In this document: positions 34,340 to 47,557 of the stretch, piece after piece
Position numbering within the stretch: the stretch's first letter is position 1
Layout of the letters: every line of letters begins with the position of its first letter
Origin: Aselliscus stoliczkanus
Taxonomy: Eukaryota > Chordata > Mammalia > Chiroptera > Hipposideridae
NCBI GenBank assembly: GCA_033961575.1
Contig: CM066729.1
Coordinates: 95,917,001-95,981,000 of the forward strand
Direction of reading: 5' to 3'
Length of the DNA stretch: 64,000 nucleotides
Position numbers and translations under genes: made by a program
The notes under the pieces: generated by a model
The model's input: the letters and a program-made list of their open reading frames with translations, nothing else
The model's database searches: none
What the model was told of the DNA's origin: nothing

Positions 34340-35654
34340 GGAATTTCTTCTGTGGAGGGATTTCTTCAAAAAAGAACTGTGAAGTTTGTAAAATTGCATT
34401 ACTTATGACACTGTTTTTGAAGTAAAATGTTTTTAAATTTAGTGCACACCTGACAAACTCTAATTATGTTACAATATAGAGACATTCCTTCAATAGTACA
34501 CATAAGAGCATTTATCTTTTTTTGTTAAATGAAAACCAGTGCTAATTGAGGCAAGGGTGAATCAAAGGTGAATTTTAAATTTCCTGTTCCTTAAATTCTG
34601 GTCTTTCCTTATTCAAGACAAGCAATAAATCTACTCAAAGCATAAGAATTGTGTCAAACAAGCAACTGAAATTTTATTGTCATGGGATTTATGATTATGT
34701 CTTATCTTTTTCTAATCTCTAAACCTCTAATTTCTGTTTTCCTTCATTTCCTTTCATTTATTAATCACCTACTACACTGAGCACCTCCTTTCTCCATCCT
34801 GATCTCTATCCATAGATCTCTTTCTTGGCAAGCTTCAGCATTATACTCAGGCAACTTTCTATCAGTCCACCTGTTTGGTCTAGCTTCTTAATCTTGAGTA
34901 GTTCTCTCTTTCTCTTCATTCTTATTTTCCTGAAATATGTCCCATAGTATCTTTCAACTAAAAAAAAAAAAAAATGTGAGCAAAAATAACCTTTCTGTGT
35001 TCTTACATGACTAAAATGTTTTCTTCTGTCCTCACAGTTTGCAGCTTGGCTGAGTACATTATTTCTCTAGTGAACATATTTTCCCTCATCCCTTTGAAGC
35101 CACCATTGTTGTTTATTCAGTATTACTTGTAGGAAATCTGGTGGGAGTTCAGTTACTGGTCCTTGGAAATGAACTGCTTTTGTGTTTTTGTTTTTCATTT
35201 TTTTCTCTCACTTTTGTAAGCATTTAGGATCCATTTGTCTTTGGAATTCTGATATTTCCCCAAACAAATTATAATACCTTTAAGTTATCCTTAACTTAGC
35301 TTGCCATTTGATAGGCAATTTAAATTTTAAATTCCATGTCTTACTTAACTAGGGAAACTTTTCTCTTAAAATTTCTCCAGTGATTTTTTTCCCCCCTGTT
35401 CCACTCTCTCATGGCTCCAGAAACAAATATACATATACATACATATTAATACATCTGGAATTTCACATCTCTAATAGTATTATTTTATAGTTTTTAATTG
35501 TTTTTGATTTTTATACTTTTGTACTAAATTTTGGGAGTATTTACAGATTTGACCTTTATGCTAAAAAATTCCCTGTTCATTTAATCCATTCTGCTAGTCA
35601 ACCATCTATTGAGAATATTAGTCTTGTAATTAATGTTTCTTCTGCTAAATACAT

Positions 35655-36130
35655 TAGTTATGGTAGATTAATTGCTATAACAAATTAGTACTATGTTTCA
35701 GTGGCTAAGTAAAAAGTATTTTATTTCTCATATTTTTGTTCACTTGAAATCAGTTGAGGCCTCCCTATTTCACAAAAACACTGGCTCTTTCCATCCTGTG
35801 GGTCAGCCATTCTTTAGAGTCCTGCTGATTCCACTGGGCCCTCTGCATCTTTTTGGCAATAATGAAAACAGAAAATATGGATTATCTCTAGATAGGTTTA
35901 AAGGGTCTACTGAAAATGTTGGAGTCATGGGAGAAGCAATTAGATTTCTGATTAGGAAAGTCTTCTGTGTTACACAAAGAAATTTGGATTTTTCCAGAAG
36001 GCATTCGCCTTTGAAGTGTATGATTCAGTTGTGTGATTCAGAAAAATCACTCTGGCTGCTCTACAAATAATAGATGTCAGTTAAGTAAAGAAAGTAGGAG
36101 ATAATTAGGAGAAAAAACTAGGTGATAAAT
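35655..36130. other. Diverged old repeat fragment, tentative
   Basis: 35660-35760 (TTGCTATAACAAATTAGTAC at 35671-35690) resembles the antisense end of a MaLR LTR, and 36040-36130 (AATCACTCTGGCTGCTCTAC at 36045-36064) resembles another ancient repeat. The 125-codon frame at 35693-36070 crosses both and has no domain, so I do not call it a gene. Confidence 0.35.
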
Positions 36131-37742
36131 CATGGTGTTTGGGCCCTGCACATAGCTAAGAAGAGAAGGAAAATGATTGAAAAGATGATATTAAGGTAAC
36201 AACAAGGTCTGGTGATGATCAAGGGTTAATGTTGAGGGAGACTTAGAAGTCAAATAATACAGACTACTTTCTAATTTTCATAATGGGGTGGATTATCTTT
36301 TTTAAGGTAGGAGGTTTTGCAAATGAAGCCCAGTAGAAGAAGGATTTGAGTGTTTTGGGGCGGGTGGCAAACAGAGATGCTCAGTAAGTCTTTGGGTTTG
36401 AAGTTTTGCTGCTCAAGAGAAACATAATGGCAGAAATAGAGATTTAAAAGGTATCATTCTATTGACCCTAATAATGGATAAAGAATAAATGGGAGTCAAA
36501 TATATTTTCATTATATTTACAGCACTTAGAAAATTATAGTTATTAAGGGTTTTTCTTTTTATAAAACATGCAAGATGGGAATAGTGTTTAAGGTGGGAGA
36601 TTTTAAACATATTGAAATACTGATGAAGAGCTAGTAAAGAGGAAAGATTGTTATTAATTAGTAATTAAACTAGTTGCTATTAGAGTGATGACAGAACCTA
36701 AAGCAGAAGTTACGGAATTTGTCTTGGAAATAAAAAGGGGAGGCTACTTCAATAGGAATGAGAGGAGAAGACACATTTGCATATGACCAATAAGGTTTTG
36801 AGAGTTAATGAATTTCTTATGTCATAGTTGACTTGTCTCTGTAAAGTTGAATGGAGAGCAGTAGGAAAGGATGTCTGACAAGTGTGAGATTTTCAAAGCT
36901 ACTGTGAGATGGAGAAGAATTCATTAGGGAAGATATGCAAAAAATTTAGTATTTATCTGTGAATAGTGAAAAACAGCATTATAAGAACCAGGCTGTGACA
37001 CAAAGGGGTAATAGATCCACCCTAATCAGCAAATCAAAACACAACTTACCATATGTATAGCATTTGTGAGAAGCTTTAGAAATAAAATGGTTTCAATACA
37101 GAGAATACAAGGGAGATGTCGAATTATTAAAGATATACTGAAATAGACAAATAGACATATTTCTAAAATGGCTCACAAATTTATGTATTATCAGTTTAGG
37201 GGTTAGAAGGAGAAAATAAGTGGCTTAATGACTTGGGGGCTCGACCTCCTTAACATTAAATGTTCTGATGAAGGGTTTTGATTTTATTTTGTCAGGTATG
37301 ATGTTCCAAGCAAAAATAAATTAAACATATTAGATTTTGGGGGAAGGAAAAAGGAAATACATATCTGAATATGTATTATAAATGATTTTGGTACTCTGTC
37401 CTTTAAAAATAAAGATACATCTTCCTTGCATTTGCTCTACATCCTCATAAAAATTATTACTAATTTTAATAGAACTGTGGCTACCACAGGAACAAAGAAA
37501 AACTAAACAAAAAAAATGCCACCAATATATTTCTAGAATCTTGGGAGAATTTTCACTAACTGTATGCTATTTGTACTGGGTTAAGTAAAGAAACATTGTT
37601 GACATTTCACGCATTTATAGCTGTCCTGTGCAGAGCAAATCTACAGGGATATTTCTTTTGCCTTCATACACACCCAGACACATCAGGTATGCCAAAAAAA
37701 AAATAAAATAAAAAAAAAATATATATATATATATATATGCAC
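36131..37742. other. Unrecognised AT-rich sequence
   Basis: No recognised feature apart from poly(A)/(TA)n at 37698-37738. Confidence 0.45.
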
Positions 37743-37900
37743 TTTTTTTTTTTTTTTTTTTTTTTAGCTGAGCCATCCTGCCACCTGTTGGCAGCTCAGC
37801 AGTTGCTCAGCTCAGGCCGGGAATCCAACTGGCAAACCTATTGCTCAGAGCTCACACTCTTGAGCAAGCTCTTAACCAACTGAGTCTCTTGGCCCGCCCT
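37743..37900 (-). mobile_element. VES-like SINE monomer
   Basis: On the minus strand: GGGCGGGCCAAGAGACTCAG head, box A-like AGTTGGTTAAGAGC, box B-like GGATTCCCGGCC, then GAGCTGAGCAACTGCTGAGC and a poly(A). This is the VES-type tRNA SINE in single-unit form, different from the GGCCGAGTGG family. (TA)n on both sides hides any target duplication. Confidence 0.72.
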
Positions 37901-38009
37901 TTTATATATATACATTTTAAGAGATGTTATCTATGTATTACATTTCAAAGTTGAATTGAATTATAGTAGCAATGTTTAGTATAGCATTCACTCAAAAGAT
38001 GGTGTTAAT

Positions 38010-38136
38010 TAGGGCCGACCGAGTGGCACATTGGTTAAGAGCTGGCTTTGGAAGCCAGCGGCCCGGGTTCACGTTCCACAAATGAGGGCCAGCGACACTG
38101 CCCTAAAAAAAAAAAAAATTAAAAAAAAAAGAAAAG
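38010..38136 (+). mobile_element. Short tRNA-like SINE with poly(A)
   Basis: Complete copy; box B GGTTCACGTTCC is mutated. Flanked by the 16 bp duplication AAAAGATGGTGTTAAT (37994-38009) and AAAAGATAGTGTTAAT (38137-38152). The 136-codon minus frame at 38069-38479 runs from the flanking transposon into this SINE and is chance. Confidence 0.9.
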
Positions 38137-38152
38137 AAAAGATAGTGTTAAT

Positions 38153-38601
38153 CAAATGAATGCTAGCGTCACCATAGGACAGGCAGGACAGCCAAAGAAA
38201 ATGGCAGAAGCACATGTGGCTGTCTTTCGAGGAGCACAAGACCATTTTCAAGTGGTATTTGAAATTCGAAAACATTGTGGAAATACAATGAATGGACAGA
38301 ACCTCCAACGCGCCTAACAATTGTACACATTTGTGATAAGTTTGAAATGCACGGTACTGTGTGAAGAAATTGAAATGACATGCGCAGTGATATAAGAGGA
38401 CACTTTGGTCAATGTTGCTCAGGCAGTAGTTCCCCGTAATTAGAAGTGTCTGGACACTGATGGTGATCACTTTGAGCACCTCTTATAATTGCAAAAGTCA
38501 CTTGTATTCATGTTTTGTTATCACTATATATTGAATATTACATTTTAAAACAGTTTTTTTTCCTTTATTACAATGTGTATACATTTATTTGGCACCCTCT
38601 G
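38153..38601 (+). mobile_element. Tc1/mariner-type element, family B, longer copy
   Basis: The right end TTTGGCACCCTCTG precedes TA (38602-38603), and the last 220 bp match the MITEs at 26.2 and 40.1 kb in reverse orientation. Upstream (38162-38460) is sequence absent from the MITEs that looks like the decayed 3' part of a transposase gene on the plus strand, with several stops. A block at 38395-38480 reads as a plausible transposase C-terminus in one frame. The left end was not found and may be truncated. Confidence 0.68.
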
Positions 38602-38603
38602 TA

Positions 38604-40132
38604 CATATATGTGTGAGTGTGTGTGTGTGTAATATATATAGAGAAAATCTATATAATGTATATAGAGAGAATCTACATCTTAAAGATTGTAACAAAGTTA
38701 GAGAAAAGAAGGAAAATAGGCAACAGTAAATATTAGGAATATGAGATTTTCCTGTTCCTCCTTCATGTAATAGATACAGAGTTCTATTGGAGTGCTACCG
38801 GATTCCAGAATACATGATTACAATAGATTAAGTCCTGTGGGAAACTGGGAATTGGGATGGAGCTGAGTGTGCTCACCTGTAGGTAGTTGAGTCCTGAATG
38901 AAGAGTTAACTGAAGGCCAATATATACAATGTGTCCACTAGGAAATATCAGGCTTGGGAAGCTCTTCTCACTTGATGCTAAATAAAATGGCTGTAGTATG
39001 GGTACCCCAAAATATACCCTAAAATAATAAAAAATGAATACATTTCATAATTCACAAGAAAAGCATAACTTTGGAAATAATTTTTATAGAAATCTGAATA
39101 TAGTTTCAGAAAACAAATTGACTTCGATACACCGGAAAGAGAAATCTATTAGGAATAAGTAAGACACAGAAAAATAAACCAAAACTAAACAAAGCAGAGG
39201 TAGGAATATATAAGAAACTGAATGATAATAGAATAAATTAGAATAAATTCCAAGGGGAAATTCCAAAGGTAGATTGAAATCTACTTTGCAGTAAAAAAAG
39301 TTTAATAGAATGCAGAGGGAATTTTTTTTTTTTTTTTAAAGAAAGAACAGGGTGAATAGGGAAGTATAAGAGAGAATTTCCTTAAGGAAATTTTCTTTCA
39401 TATATGTAAATCTAGGTCTGTATCTGATTATGTTTTTCTGAAATAGAAAAATAATTCTTTTAGAAACGACTCAATGAAAGACTATAGGTCTCAGGTCCTT
39501 GTAATCCGGGAATAATACATGATGACAAAAATAGGTACAGAAATTGCTGATATACTTAATTTCCCTGAAGAAATATTTTACTGTCCTTATTGTTTTTCAG
39601 AAAATGCATTAAATGTGCTTTTACTTATTGACTGTATTACTATCAGAGCTGTAGTAATTAAAAAGTAATGAATGGAGACATATAAAAGGAAGAGGTGGAG
39701 AGTAGCATTTTAGACCCAGCTTGGCCATTATCTTGAGAATTTTCCTTGGAAAAATCTTGAATATTGTTAACCTGTGTCCTAGCTTTAGTGTAACACATTG
39801 TGAGAGCTGGAGAGAAGTATTTTGTGACTTGATTCTCTGCTCCATTTTCTCTATCCTGCCATCTGGGGTCTCTAGGGTATTTTTTAATCATTTGAGCTAA
39901 ATTGTGGTAATAACAAACTCTTCAACATTGTTTAAGTGATTAACTGACAGGAAGCTTTGTAAGCAGAGCATTTAATTTATTTACCAAGTCTTCTATTGTG
40001 ACATCATGAATAAATACATAATGATAAGGTGTGGAAATTTTGACAGTGATACTTTGAAAAGGTGATGTTATTTTAAGATTATTTCAGAGATAATGCACAC
40101 CTGTTTCCAAGGTGAAGTAGGAAACGAGAATA
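38604..40132. other. Unrecognised AT-rich sequence
   Basis: (TG)n at 38612-38630 and a poly(T) at 39322-39337. No coding or repeat signature recognised. Confidence 0.45.
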
Positions 40133-40134
40133 TA

Positions 40135-40353
40135 CAGATGGTGCCAGAAAAAATATATACACATTTTAAGAAAGGAAAAAAAAACCTGGATTAAAATTGT
40201 AATAATATATACCAATAACAAAAGATGAATACAAGTCACTTTTGACTTCTGCAATCACAAGAGATGCTCAAAGTGGTTACCACCAGTGTCCAGACACTTC
40301 TTGGGCAATGTTGACCAAAGTGTTCACGTGAATACATTGTTTTGGCACCCCCA
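40135..40353 (-). mobile_element. Tc1/mariner-type MITE, family B copy 3
   Basis: 219 bp between TA dinucleotides (40133-40134, 40354-40355). Terminal repeats CAGATGGTGCCA and, reversed from the right, CTGGGGGTGCCA. Read in reverse it joins the 5' terminal repeat directly to the last 200 bp of the longer copy at the word CACTTTGGTCAA, so it is an internal deletion product. Non-coding. Confidence 0.85.
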
Positions 40354-40355
40354 GT

Positions 40356-41290
40356 ATATATATTTTCTTATGTATAGTTTGTGTGTATATAAACCTGAAA
40401 GGAATGCAAACTTGTTACACATAGACACTGTAATATTTAGTTTTGCCTTAGGAAATTCTAAATTATAGTGAGGTTGTTACTTTTTTCATAGTTCCAGAAG
40501 GTTAAAACATTTTAAAATGTTGGTGAAAATATTTTTTTCATTGCCCAACTTTACTCCCATATCTAACAACACACTTACACAGCATCAATTTCACTATAAC
40601 TTATATTTCTCATAATTTTTAGTAAGTGTCCCAAATATGGAGAAAGAAAAATATTTCAACTAATTGCTTTTTATCATTTTTCCATTCATATTTCATGTAT
40701 AAATTAAAAACTCTCATATTATACTAACCATAGTATCTTAACTAAAAGTATAAAAAAGTAGAAAACTTTTAAAATCAAATAAATATGTTATGAATGAGTA
40801 TGGTAACTGGAATCAAATGAAATACTTCATGAAACTATTTATAGTACATGACCTTGAGTATTTTCATGAGATAACTTGCAAAGTCATCCTCATTAAAACT
40901 TTTAAACGTTCTGCAGAAATATCTTAAGAACACCAAAATTAGGGCAAAGATTATTCAGTACTTGGCACACTATGTGAAGGGGGAAAATTACCTGGAAAGC
41001 ATATTAAAAATACAAATTCCTCAGACTCTGTGGAGACGTACTGAATTAGAAATTCCAGGGGATAGGCCTTGAACTGTATGTATTAAAGTAGCAATCTAAG
41101 TGACTCTTACCCAATTAAATAGTATCTAAAATTAATATTGGACGTATATGAAGAGTTGTAGAACAGTGACATGAGGTACACTTCTTAGAGTTGCTGTATA
41201 TGTTAAATAAGATGAGAAATGACTTGATAAACATAAGTTAAAATTTAAAAAACTCACTAGTAAAACACAAATTTAAAACAAGAGTGTATT
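40356..41290. other. Unrecognised AT-rich sequence
   Basis: No recognised repeat, RNA gene or coding region. Confidence 0.45.
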
Positions 41291-41741
41291 CTTTCTTTCT
41301 TTTTTTTTTTTAAGGTTTTATTGGGGGAATTGGGGGAATTGGGAGAGGAGAACAGCATGGGGGAACTGGGGAAGGGGCACAGACAAGTTGCTATCCTTTT
41401 GTTCTTCACTCTAGTTGTGGAGGACATTGCTTCACTGGCCCATGTTGGTATTATCATTGCACTCTTCCTGGGTGAGGCAGTCATTCACCTGCCATTAGAC
41501 AGCCGTTCACTGTGGTTCACACTGACTGCCAGCCATTCACAGTAGCTCATGGCAGCCCACTGCTGCTTACACCTTCGCTGGCAACTCATAGCAGCCCAAC
41601 TACAGGTGGAGCTGTTGTTCACCATCTTAGCTGCAAAGGGCACATTGTCACTGGTCCTCATGTGGGATCTGAACTGGTGCCCTGCTGCTCAGAGCTGGTG
41701 TCCCAAGCCAACTCTTAACCAACGCGGCGCCCGGCCGGACC
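41291..41741 (-). mobile_element. Long composite SINE, copy 3
   Basis: Head complement ends near 41741 (GCGCCCGGCCGGACC). The body and tail CCCCAATTCCCCCAATAAAA match the copies at 14.2 and 27.0 kb. The head is more diverged around 41640-41700 (a CTGCTGCTCAGAGCTGGTG insertion). No clear target duplication. Antisense frames here are not genes. Confidence 0.83.
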
Positions 41742-42917
41742 TTAGGCTGGTTATTTTAAAAATTGTAATATGTTAAACATGATGTCCCAAGATTCTATTC
41801 TAGAAATAGTTCACCATCTTGAACTAGTTGAACAAGAAAAAATAAAAATCAATATAAGGTCTGCTGGAATTGGATACATATAATTATATTATGATATATA
41901 TGTGATTAGAATACTATATTATTAACTAATGTAGAAACTTAATAATGAACATGGAAGTGCAAAATTAAAAGCAGGTTATAGAAGATAGGATGATCATATT
42001 TTTAAAATAAATCTCAATAGAAAATTTTTATAGTCCAATATAGAGAGAAAGAAGACTGAGTTCAATGCTGGTTTTCTTGTTGAGTTTTATTTTTTATTTT
42101 GCTTAATTTCAGATAATGGTGTTCCCTGTGCTGTGTGAGTGTGTGTGTGTGTGTGTGTGCGTGCGTATGTGTGTGTATATTACTTGCATAAATGACACAA
42201 GAATGTTGTTAATGACAAAATTCATTGCAAGCACTTAGTCCTCCCTTACAACTGTTTTAAGTATCTTACATCTATTATTCAATTAGATCTTTATTATAGT
42301 GCTATGTCTTCATGCTGTGTTTAAACAGGAAGGTCAACCCAGGCAGGTAAAGTAACTTATCCAAATTTGCACAGCTAGTGAGTATTAAATTTTATTTAAA
42401 AAATATAAATTATATAAAAGTAGTAATACATTCTTAGTTTATATCTTCTATTTACTTTGTTGCTTGTATAAATTTTTGTTAGTAATTCGAAGTCTCCACT
42501 TTTTAAAAATATGTGGATGATATAGTTAAAATATGAAGTTTATTCTTTATTGTCAGCACACTTATCAGACAGACATTCATACTAGTATCTATTTGATTTA
42601 ATATTTGCTCACTTTTTCTTTCTGTATCACATCATTTTAAAAGATCTTACTAAAGGGAACCACCTCTAGCCACTATCGGAATCATTCAAACTGCAAATTG
42701 GTTTTAAAAATTGAATATAGAGCATACTATGTGTGATAGAAGAGCATCATTTATTCACTTTTGCTTCTTTTAAGTTTGCATCATTCAAGCTTGTGCATGT
42801 TTGTGAGTTTATATTTCCATTTTGAAAAATTAGAGAAAGATTATTCAAGAGAATATTTTTTACAAGTGAGTTGTAAATGACTAGATATACTTTATTTGGG
42901 GATATTCATGCTGTATC
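41742..42917. other. Unrecognised sequence with (GT)n
   Basis: (GT)n at 42137-42178 with GC variants. Otherwise AT-rich, nothing recognised. Confidence 0.45.
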
Positions 42918-43141
42918 TTTTTTTATTATTACAGTTTTTTGGGGGGACATGGTTAGTAAAATGACATGGGTTTCAAGTGTACAATTTTGTAATTATACAA
43001 TCATCTATATAACACATTGTGTGTTCACCACCCAGAGTCAGTTCTCCTTTCATCATCATATATTTGAGCCCCTATACCTGTTGGTAACCACTAAACTATT
43101 GTCTGTGTCTATGAGTTTTTGTTTATTAGTTTGTCTTTTTC
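42918..43141 (-). mobile_element. Older L1 host, 3' end piece
   Basis: Antisense L1 3'UTR: A-tail complement, TGGTTAGTAAAATGACATGG (42950-42969), CACATTGTGTGTTCACCACC. It stops at GTTTGTCTTTTTC (43129-43141) where the full-length L1 was inserted, and resumes at 50999. Confidence 0.87.
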
Positions 43142-43159
43142 ATATTTTTACAAATTTTT

Positions 43160-43190
<31 letters not shown>

Positions 43191-43721
43191 ATTAGTTTCA
43201 GGTGTACAACACAGTGCAATAGTTATACATTTTACCCCTCAAAGTGACAACCCCCGACCCCCAATTCACCACCCTACTCACCCCCCATATCATATATATC
43301 TTTTACTCTTCCTCTGACTCTCTTCTACAGTATAATCCACATCCCGTGACTATCTATATATATTCAATTATAGTCGGTATACAACCTCCACTTCAGGTAT
43401 ACAGTGCAGTGATCAAACCTCTACTCCATCCATGAAATGGTCTCCCTAACAAGACCTATGACCATATGACACCCCACAAAATATTTACAACATTATTAAT
43501 TATATTCCCCAAACTGTTTTTCATATCCCAGTGGCAATATTGTAGTTGCCTATTTTTGCTGTCTAATCTCTTCCCCTTCTCCCTCATACCCATCCCCCTC
43601 CCAATTAGCAACCCTGATTTTTCCTCTATATCTATGAGACAGTTTCTGTTTATTTGCTCATTCATACAGTTTTTCACATTCCACATATGAGTGAGATCAT
43701 ATGGTATTTGTCTTTCTCTGA

Positions 43722-46700
43722 CTAACTTATTTCACTTAACATAATAGTCTCTAGGTCCATCCATATCATTGCAAATGGTACGATTTCATTCTTCTTTATA
43801 GCTGAGTAATACTCCATTGTATAAATATACGACAGTTTCTTAATCCAGTCATCTACCGATGGGCATTTTGGTTGTTTCCAAGTCTTAGCTATTGTAAATA
43901 GTGCTGCTATGAACATAGGGGTGCATAACTTTTTTCGAATAAGTGTCTTGGTATTTTCAGGATAAATACCTCAGAGTGGAATTGCTGGGTCAAACGGTAG
44001 CTCTATTTCCATTTCTTTGAGATACCTCCATACTGACTTCCATAGTGGCTGCACTAATCTGCAGTCCCACCAACAGTGCAGCAGGGTCCCCTTTTCCCCA
44101 CAGCCCTGCCAGCACTTGTTGTTTGTTGATTTATTGATGATAGCCATTCTGACTGGAGTGAGATGGTATCTAATGGTGGTTTTTATTTGCATTTCCCTAA
44201 TGATCAGTGAGGTTGAACTTTTTTCCATATGCCTGTTGGCCATCTGTATGTCCTCTTTAGAGAAATGTCTCTTCATATCTTCTGCCCATTTTTTAATTGG
44301 GTTGTTTGTTTTTTTGGTGTTGAGTTTCATGAGTGTTTTATAAATTTTGGATATTAACCCCTTATCAGATATATCATTGGCAAATATATTCTCCCATTCA
44401 GTAGGCTTCCTTTTTGTTTTATTATTGGTTTCCTTTGTTGTGAAAAAACTTTTAAGTCTGATATAATCCCATGTTCATTTTTTCTTTTACTTCCCTTGCC
44501 CGTAGGGATGTCTCAGTAAAAATATTGCTCCGGGTAATGTCTGCAAAAGTACTCCCTATATTTTCTTTTAGGATTTTTAAGGTTTCAGGTCTTACATTTA
44601 AGTCTTTAATCCATTTTGAATTTGTGCTTGTATCTGGCATAAGGAGGTGGTCCAGTTTCATTTTTTTGCATGTGTCAGTGCAATTTTCCCAGCACAATTT
44701 ATTGAATAGACTATCTTTACTCCAGTGTAAATTCTTGCTTCCCTTGTCATAGATTAACTGTCTGTAAATGCCTGGATTTATTTCTGGGCTCTCTGTTCTC
44801 TTCCACTGATCAATGTGCCTGTTTTTATGCCAATACCAAACTTTCTTGATTACTGTAGCCTTGTAGTAGGTTTTGATGTCTGGTAGCATGATCCCCCCGA
44901 CTTTGTTCTTATTTCTCAGAATTGCCAAGGCTATTCGGGGTTTTTTATGGTTCCATATAGATTTTAGGATTATATTTTCTATTTCTGTGAAAAATGCCCT
45001 TGGTAGTTTGATAGGAATTGCATTGAATCTATATATTGCTTTAGGCAGTATGGACATTTTAACTGTATTAATTCTTCCTATCCATGAGCATGGTAGGTGT
45101 TTCCATTTATTTGTATCTTCTATGATTTCTTTCTTCAGTATCTTATAATTTTCTGAGTACATATCTTTCACTTCTTTGGTTAAATTTATTCCTAGGTATT
45201 TTGTAGTTCTTGACGCAATTGTAAATGGGACAGTTTTCTTCATTTCTCCTTCCATTAGTTTATTATTGGTGTATGCAAATGCCACTGATTTCTGAACATT
45301 GATGTTATATCCTGCTACTTTACTGAATTCATCTATCAGCTCCATAGTTTTTTGATGGAGTCTTTGGGGTTCTCTATATACAGTATCATGTCATCTGCAT
45401 ATAATGACAATTTTACTTCTTCCTTGCCAATTTGGATGACTTTTATTTCTTTTTCTTGTCTGATTGCTGTGGCTAGAACTTCCAGCACTATGTTGAATAA
45501 AAGAGGAGAAAATAGACAGCCTTGTCTTGTTCCTGATCTTAAGGGGAATGGTTTTAGCTTTTCCCCATTGAGTATGATGTTAGCTGTAGGTTTATCATAT
45601 ATGGCTTCTATTATGTTGAGATATGATCCCTGTATTCCCACTTTGCTAAGGGTTTTTAACATACATGGCTGTTGGATTTTGTCAAATGCTTTTTCTGCAT
45701 CTATTGAAATGACCATGTGATCTTTATCCTTCATTTTGTTGATGTGGTGTATCACATTAATTGATTTACGGATGTTGAACCAGCCTTGCATACTAGGGAT
45801 GAATCCCACTTGATCATGATGTATGATCTTCTTAATATATTGCTGAATTCTGTTTGCTAATAGTTTATTGAGAATTTTTGTATCTATATTCATCAGGGAG
45901 ATTGGCCTGTAGTTTTCCTTTTTTGTGATGTCTTTATCTGGTTTTGGAATCAGGGTGATAGTGGCTTCATAAAAAGAGTTTGGGAGCCTTCCCTCCTTCT
46001 GGATTTTTTGGAGTAGTTTGAGAAGAATAGGTGATAGTTCTTTTTTGAATGTTTGATAAAATTCACTTATGAAGCCGTCTGGTCCAGGGCTTTTGTTTTT
46101 TGGGAGCTTGTCAATTACTGATTCAATTTCCTTGGTAGTAATCAGGGTATTTAGATTTTCTGTTTCTTCTTGCGTTAGCTTTGGAAATTTCTACGCTTCT
46201 AGAAAATTATCCATTTCTTCCAGATTGTCAGATTTGTTTGGCATATAGTTGCTCATAGTAATTTCTTAGAATTTTTTGTATTTCTGTGATGTCTGTAGTC
46301 ATTTCCCTTCTTTCATTCCTGATTTTGCTAATTTGAGTCCTCTCTCTTTTTTTTTTTTTTTTTGATGAGCCTGGCTAGAATTTTGTCAATTTTGTTTATC
46401 TTCTCAAGAAATCAGCTCTTGGTTTCATTGATATTTTGAATTGTTTTCCTGTTCTCTATATTGTTTATTTCTGCTCTGATCTTTATTATCTCCTTTCTTG
46501 TACTCCCCTTGGGCCTCTTTTGCTGTTCTTTTTCCAGTTCCCTTAGGTGTAAGGATAACCTGTTGATTTGAGATTTTTCTTCCTTCTTTAGGTAGGCCTG
46601 CAGTGCTATAAACTTCCCTCTTAGGACTGCTTTTATAGCATCCCAGAGATTTTGGGTCGTGGTGTTTTCATTTTCGTTTGTCTCGAGGTATCTTTTCATT

Positions 46701-47505
46701 TCCTCCTTGATCTCATTTGTGACCCACTCACTATTTAATAACATATTGTTTAGCCTCCATTTATTTGTCAGCTTCCCGGATTTCTTCTTATAATTGATTT
46801 CTAGTTTCATAGCATTGTGGTCAGAGAATACAGTTGAAATGATTTCAATCTTCTTAAATTTATTGAGACTTGTTTTGTGGCCTAACACGTGGTCTATCTT
46901 AGAAAATGTGCCATGTGCACTTGAAAAGAACATATATTCTGTAGCTTTGGGGTGAAATGCTCTGAAAATGTCTGTTAAATCCAGCTGGTCTAATGTGTCA
47001 TTTAAAGTCGCTGTTTCCACATTGATTTTCTGTCTGGAGGATCTGTCCATTAGTGACAGCGGGGTGTTGAAGTCCCCTACTATGATAGTGTTACTGTTGA
47101 TCTCTGTCTTTATGTCTGACAATATCTGTTTTTTATATTTAGGGGCTCCTATGTTAGGTGCATAGATGTTTACTAGAGTTATGTCCTCTTGTTCGATCGA
47201 CCCCTTCATTACTATGAAGTGTCCTTCTTTGTCCTTTGTTATATTCTTCAATTTAAAGCCATTTTATCTAAGTATCACTCCTCCAGCTTTTTTCTCAGTT
47301 CCATTTGCATGAATATTTTACTTATTTTACTCCATCCCTTTACTTTCAGCCTGTATGAGTCTTTGGATCTGAGGTGAGTCTCTTGTAAACAGCATATGCT
47401 GGGGTCTTGCTTTCTTATCCATTCAGCCACCGTATGTCTTTTTATTGGAGCATTTAATCCATTTACATTTAATGTGATTACTGATAGGTGTGTATTTATT
47501 GCCAT
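43722..47505 (-). pseudogene. L1 ORF2 (endonuclease-reverse transcriptase), broken
   Basis: Begins at the ATG ending at 47505. The apurinic-type endonuclease keeps its signature residues: N in LNVNGLN, E in QETHL (47505-47275 segment), Y in NIYAPN, D and N in GDFN, and D/H in SDHN (47251-46412 segment). An in-frame TAA lies at 47264-47266, next to a frameshift. Reverse transcriptase: segment 45893-45336 carries the DAEKAFD block and the catalytic YADD at 45390-45401. Segment 45345-44452 continues the thumb and later domain. 44330-43971 and 43916-43722 carry the cysteine-rich C-terminal region ([19 protein letters not shown]). Frameshifts separate all segments, and a T(17) run (46349-46365) lies in the gap 45894-46411. 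Full L1 ORF2 is about 1275 residues; here all domains are present but none is joined. Confidence 0.92.
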
Positions 47506-47557
47506 TTTGTTATTTGTGTTCGTAGTCTTTCTTAGTTAGATTGTTTTTCTCTTCTAC

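Larger units (their letters stand above)
33006..35640. other. Mostly unrecognised DNA
   Basis: Contains a (CAT)n tract (33735-33780) and a strong hairpin (34303-34339), listed separately. No coding signature: the 73-codon frame at 33698-33919 is a poly-His translation of (CAT)n. Confidence 0.45.

Noticed and set aside
35693..36070. 125-codon open frame as a gene
   Set aside because: No domain; spans pieces resembling two different old repeats; no splice or promoter context.
38069..38479. 136-codon minus-strand open frame
   Set aside because: Crosses from a transposon remnant into a SINE and its poly(A); the transposon's likely coding strand is the other one.
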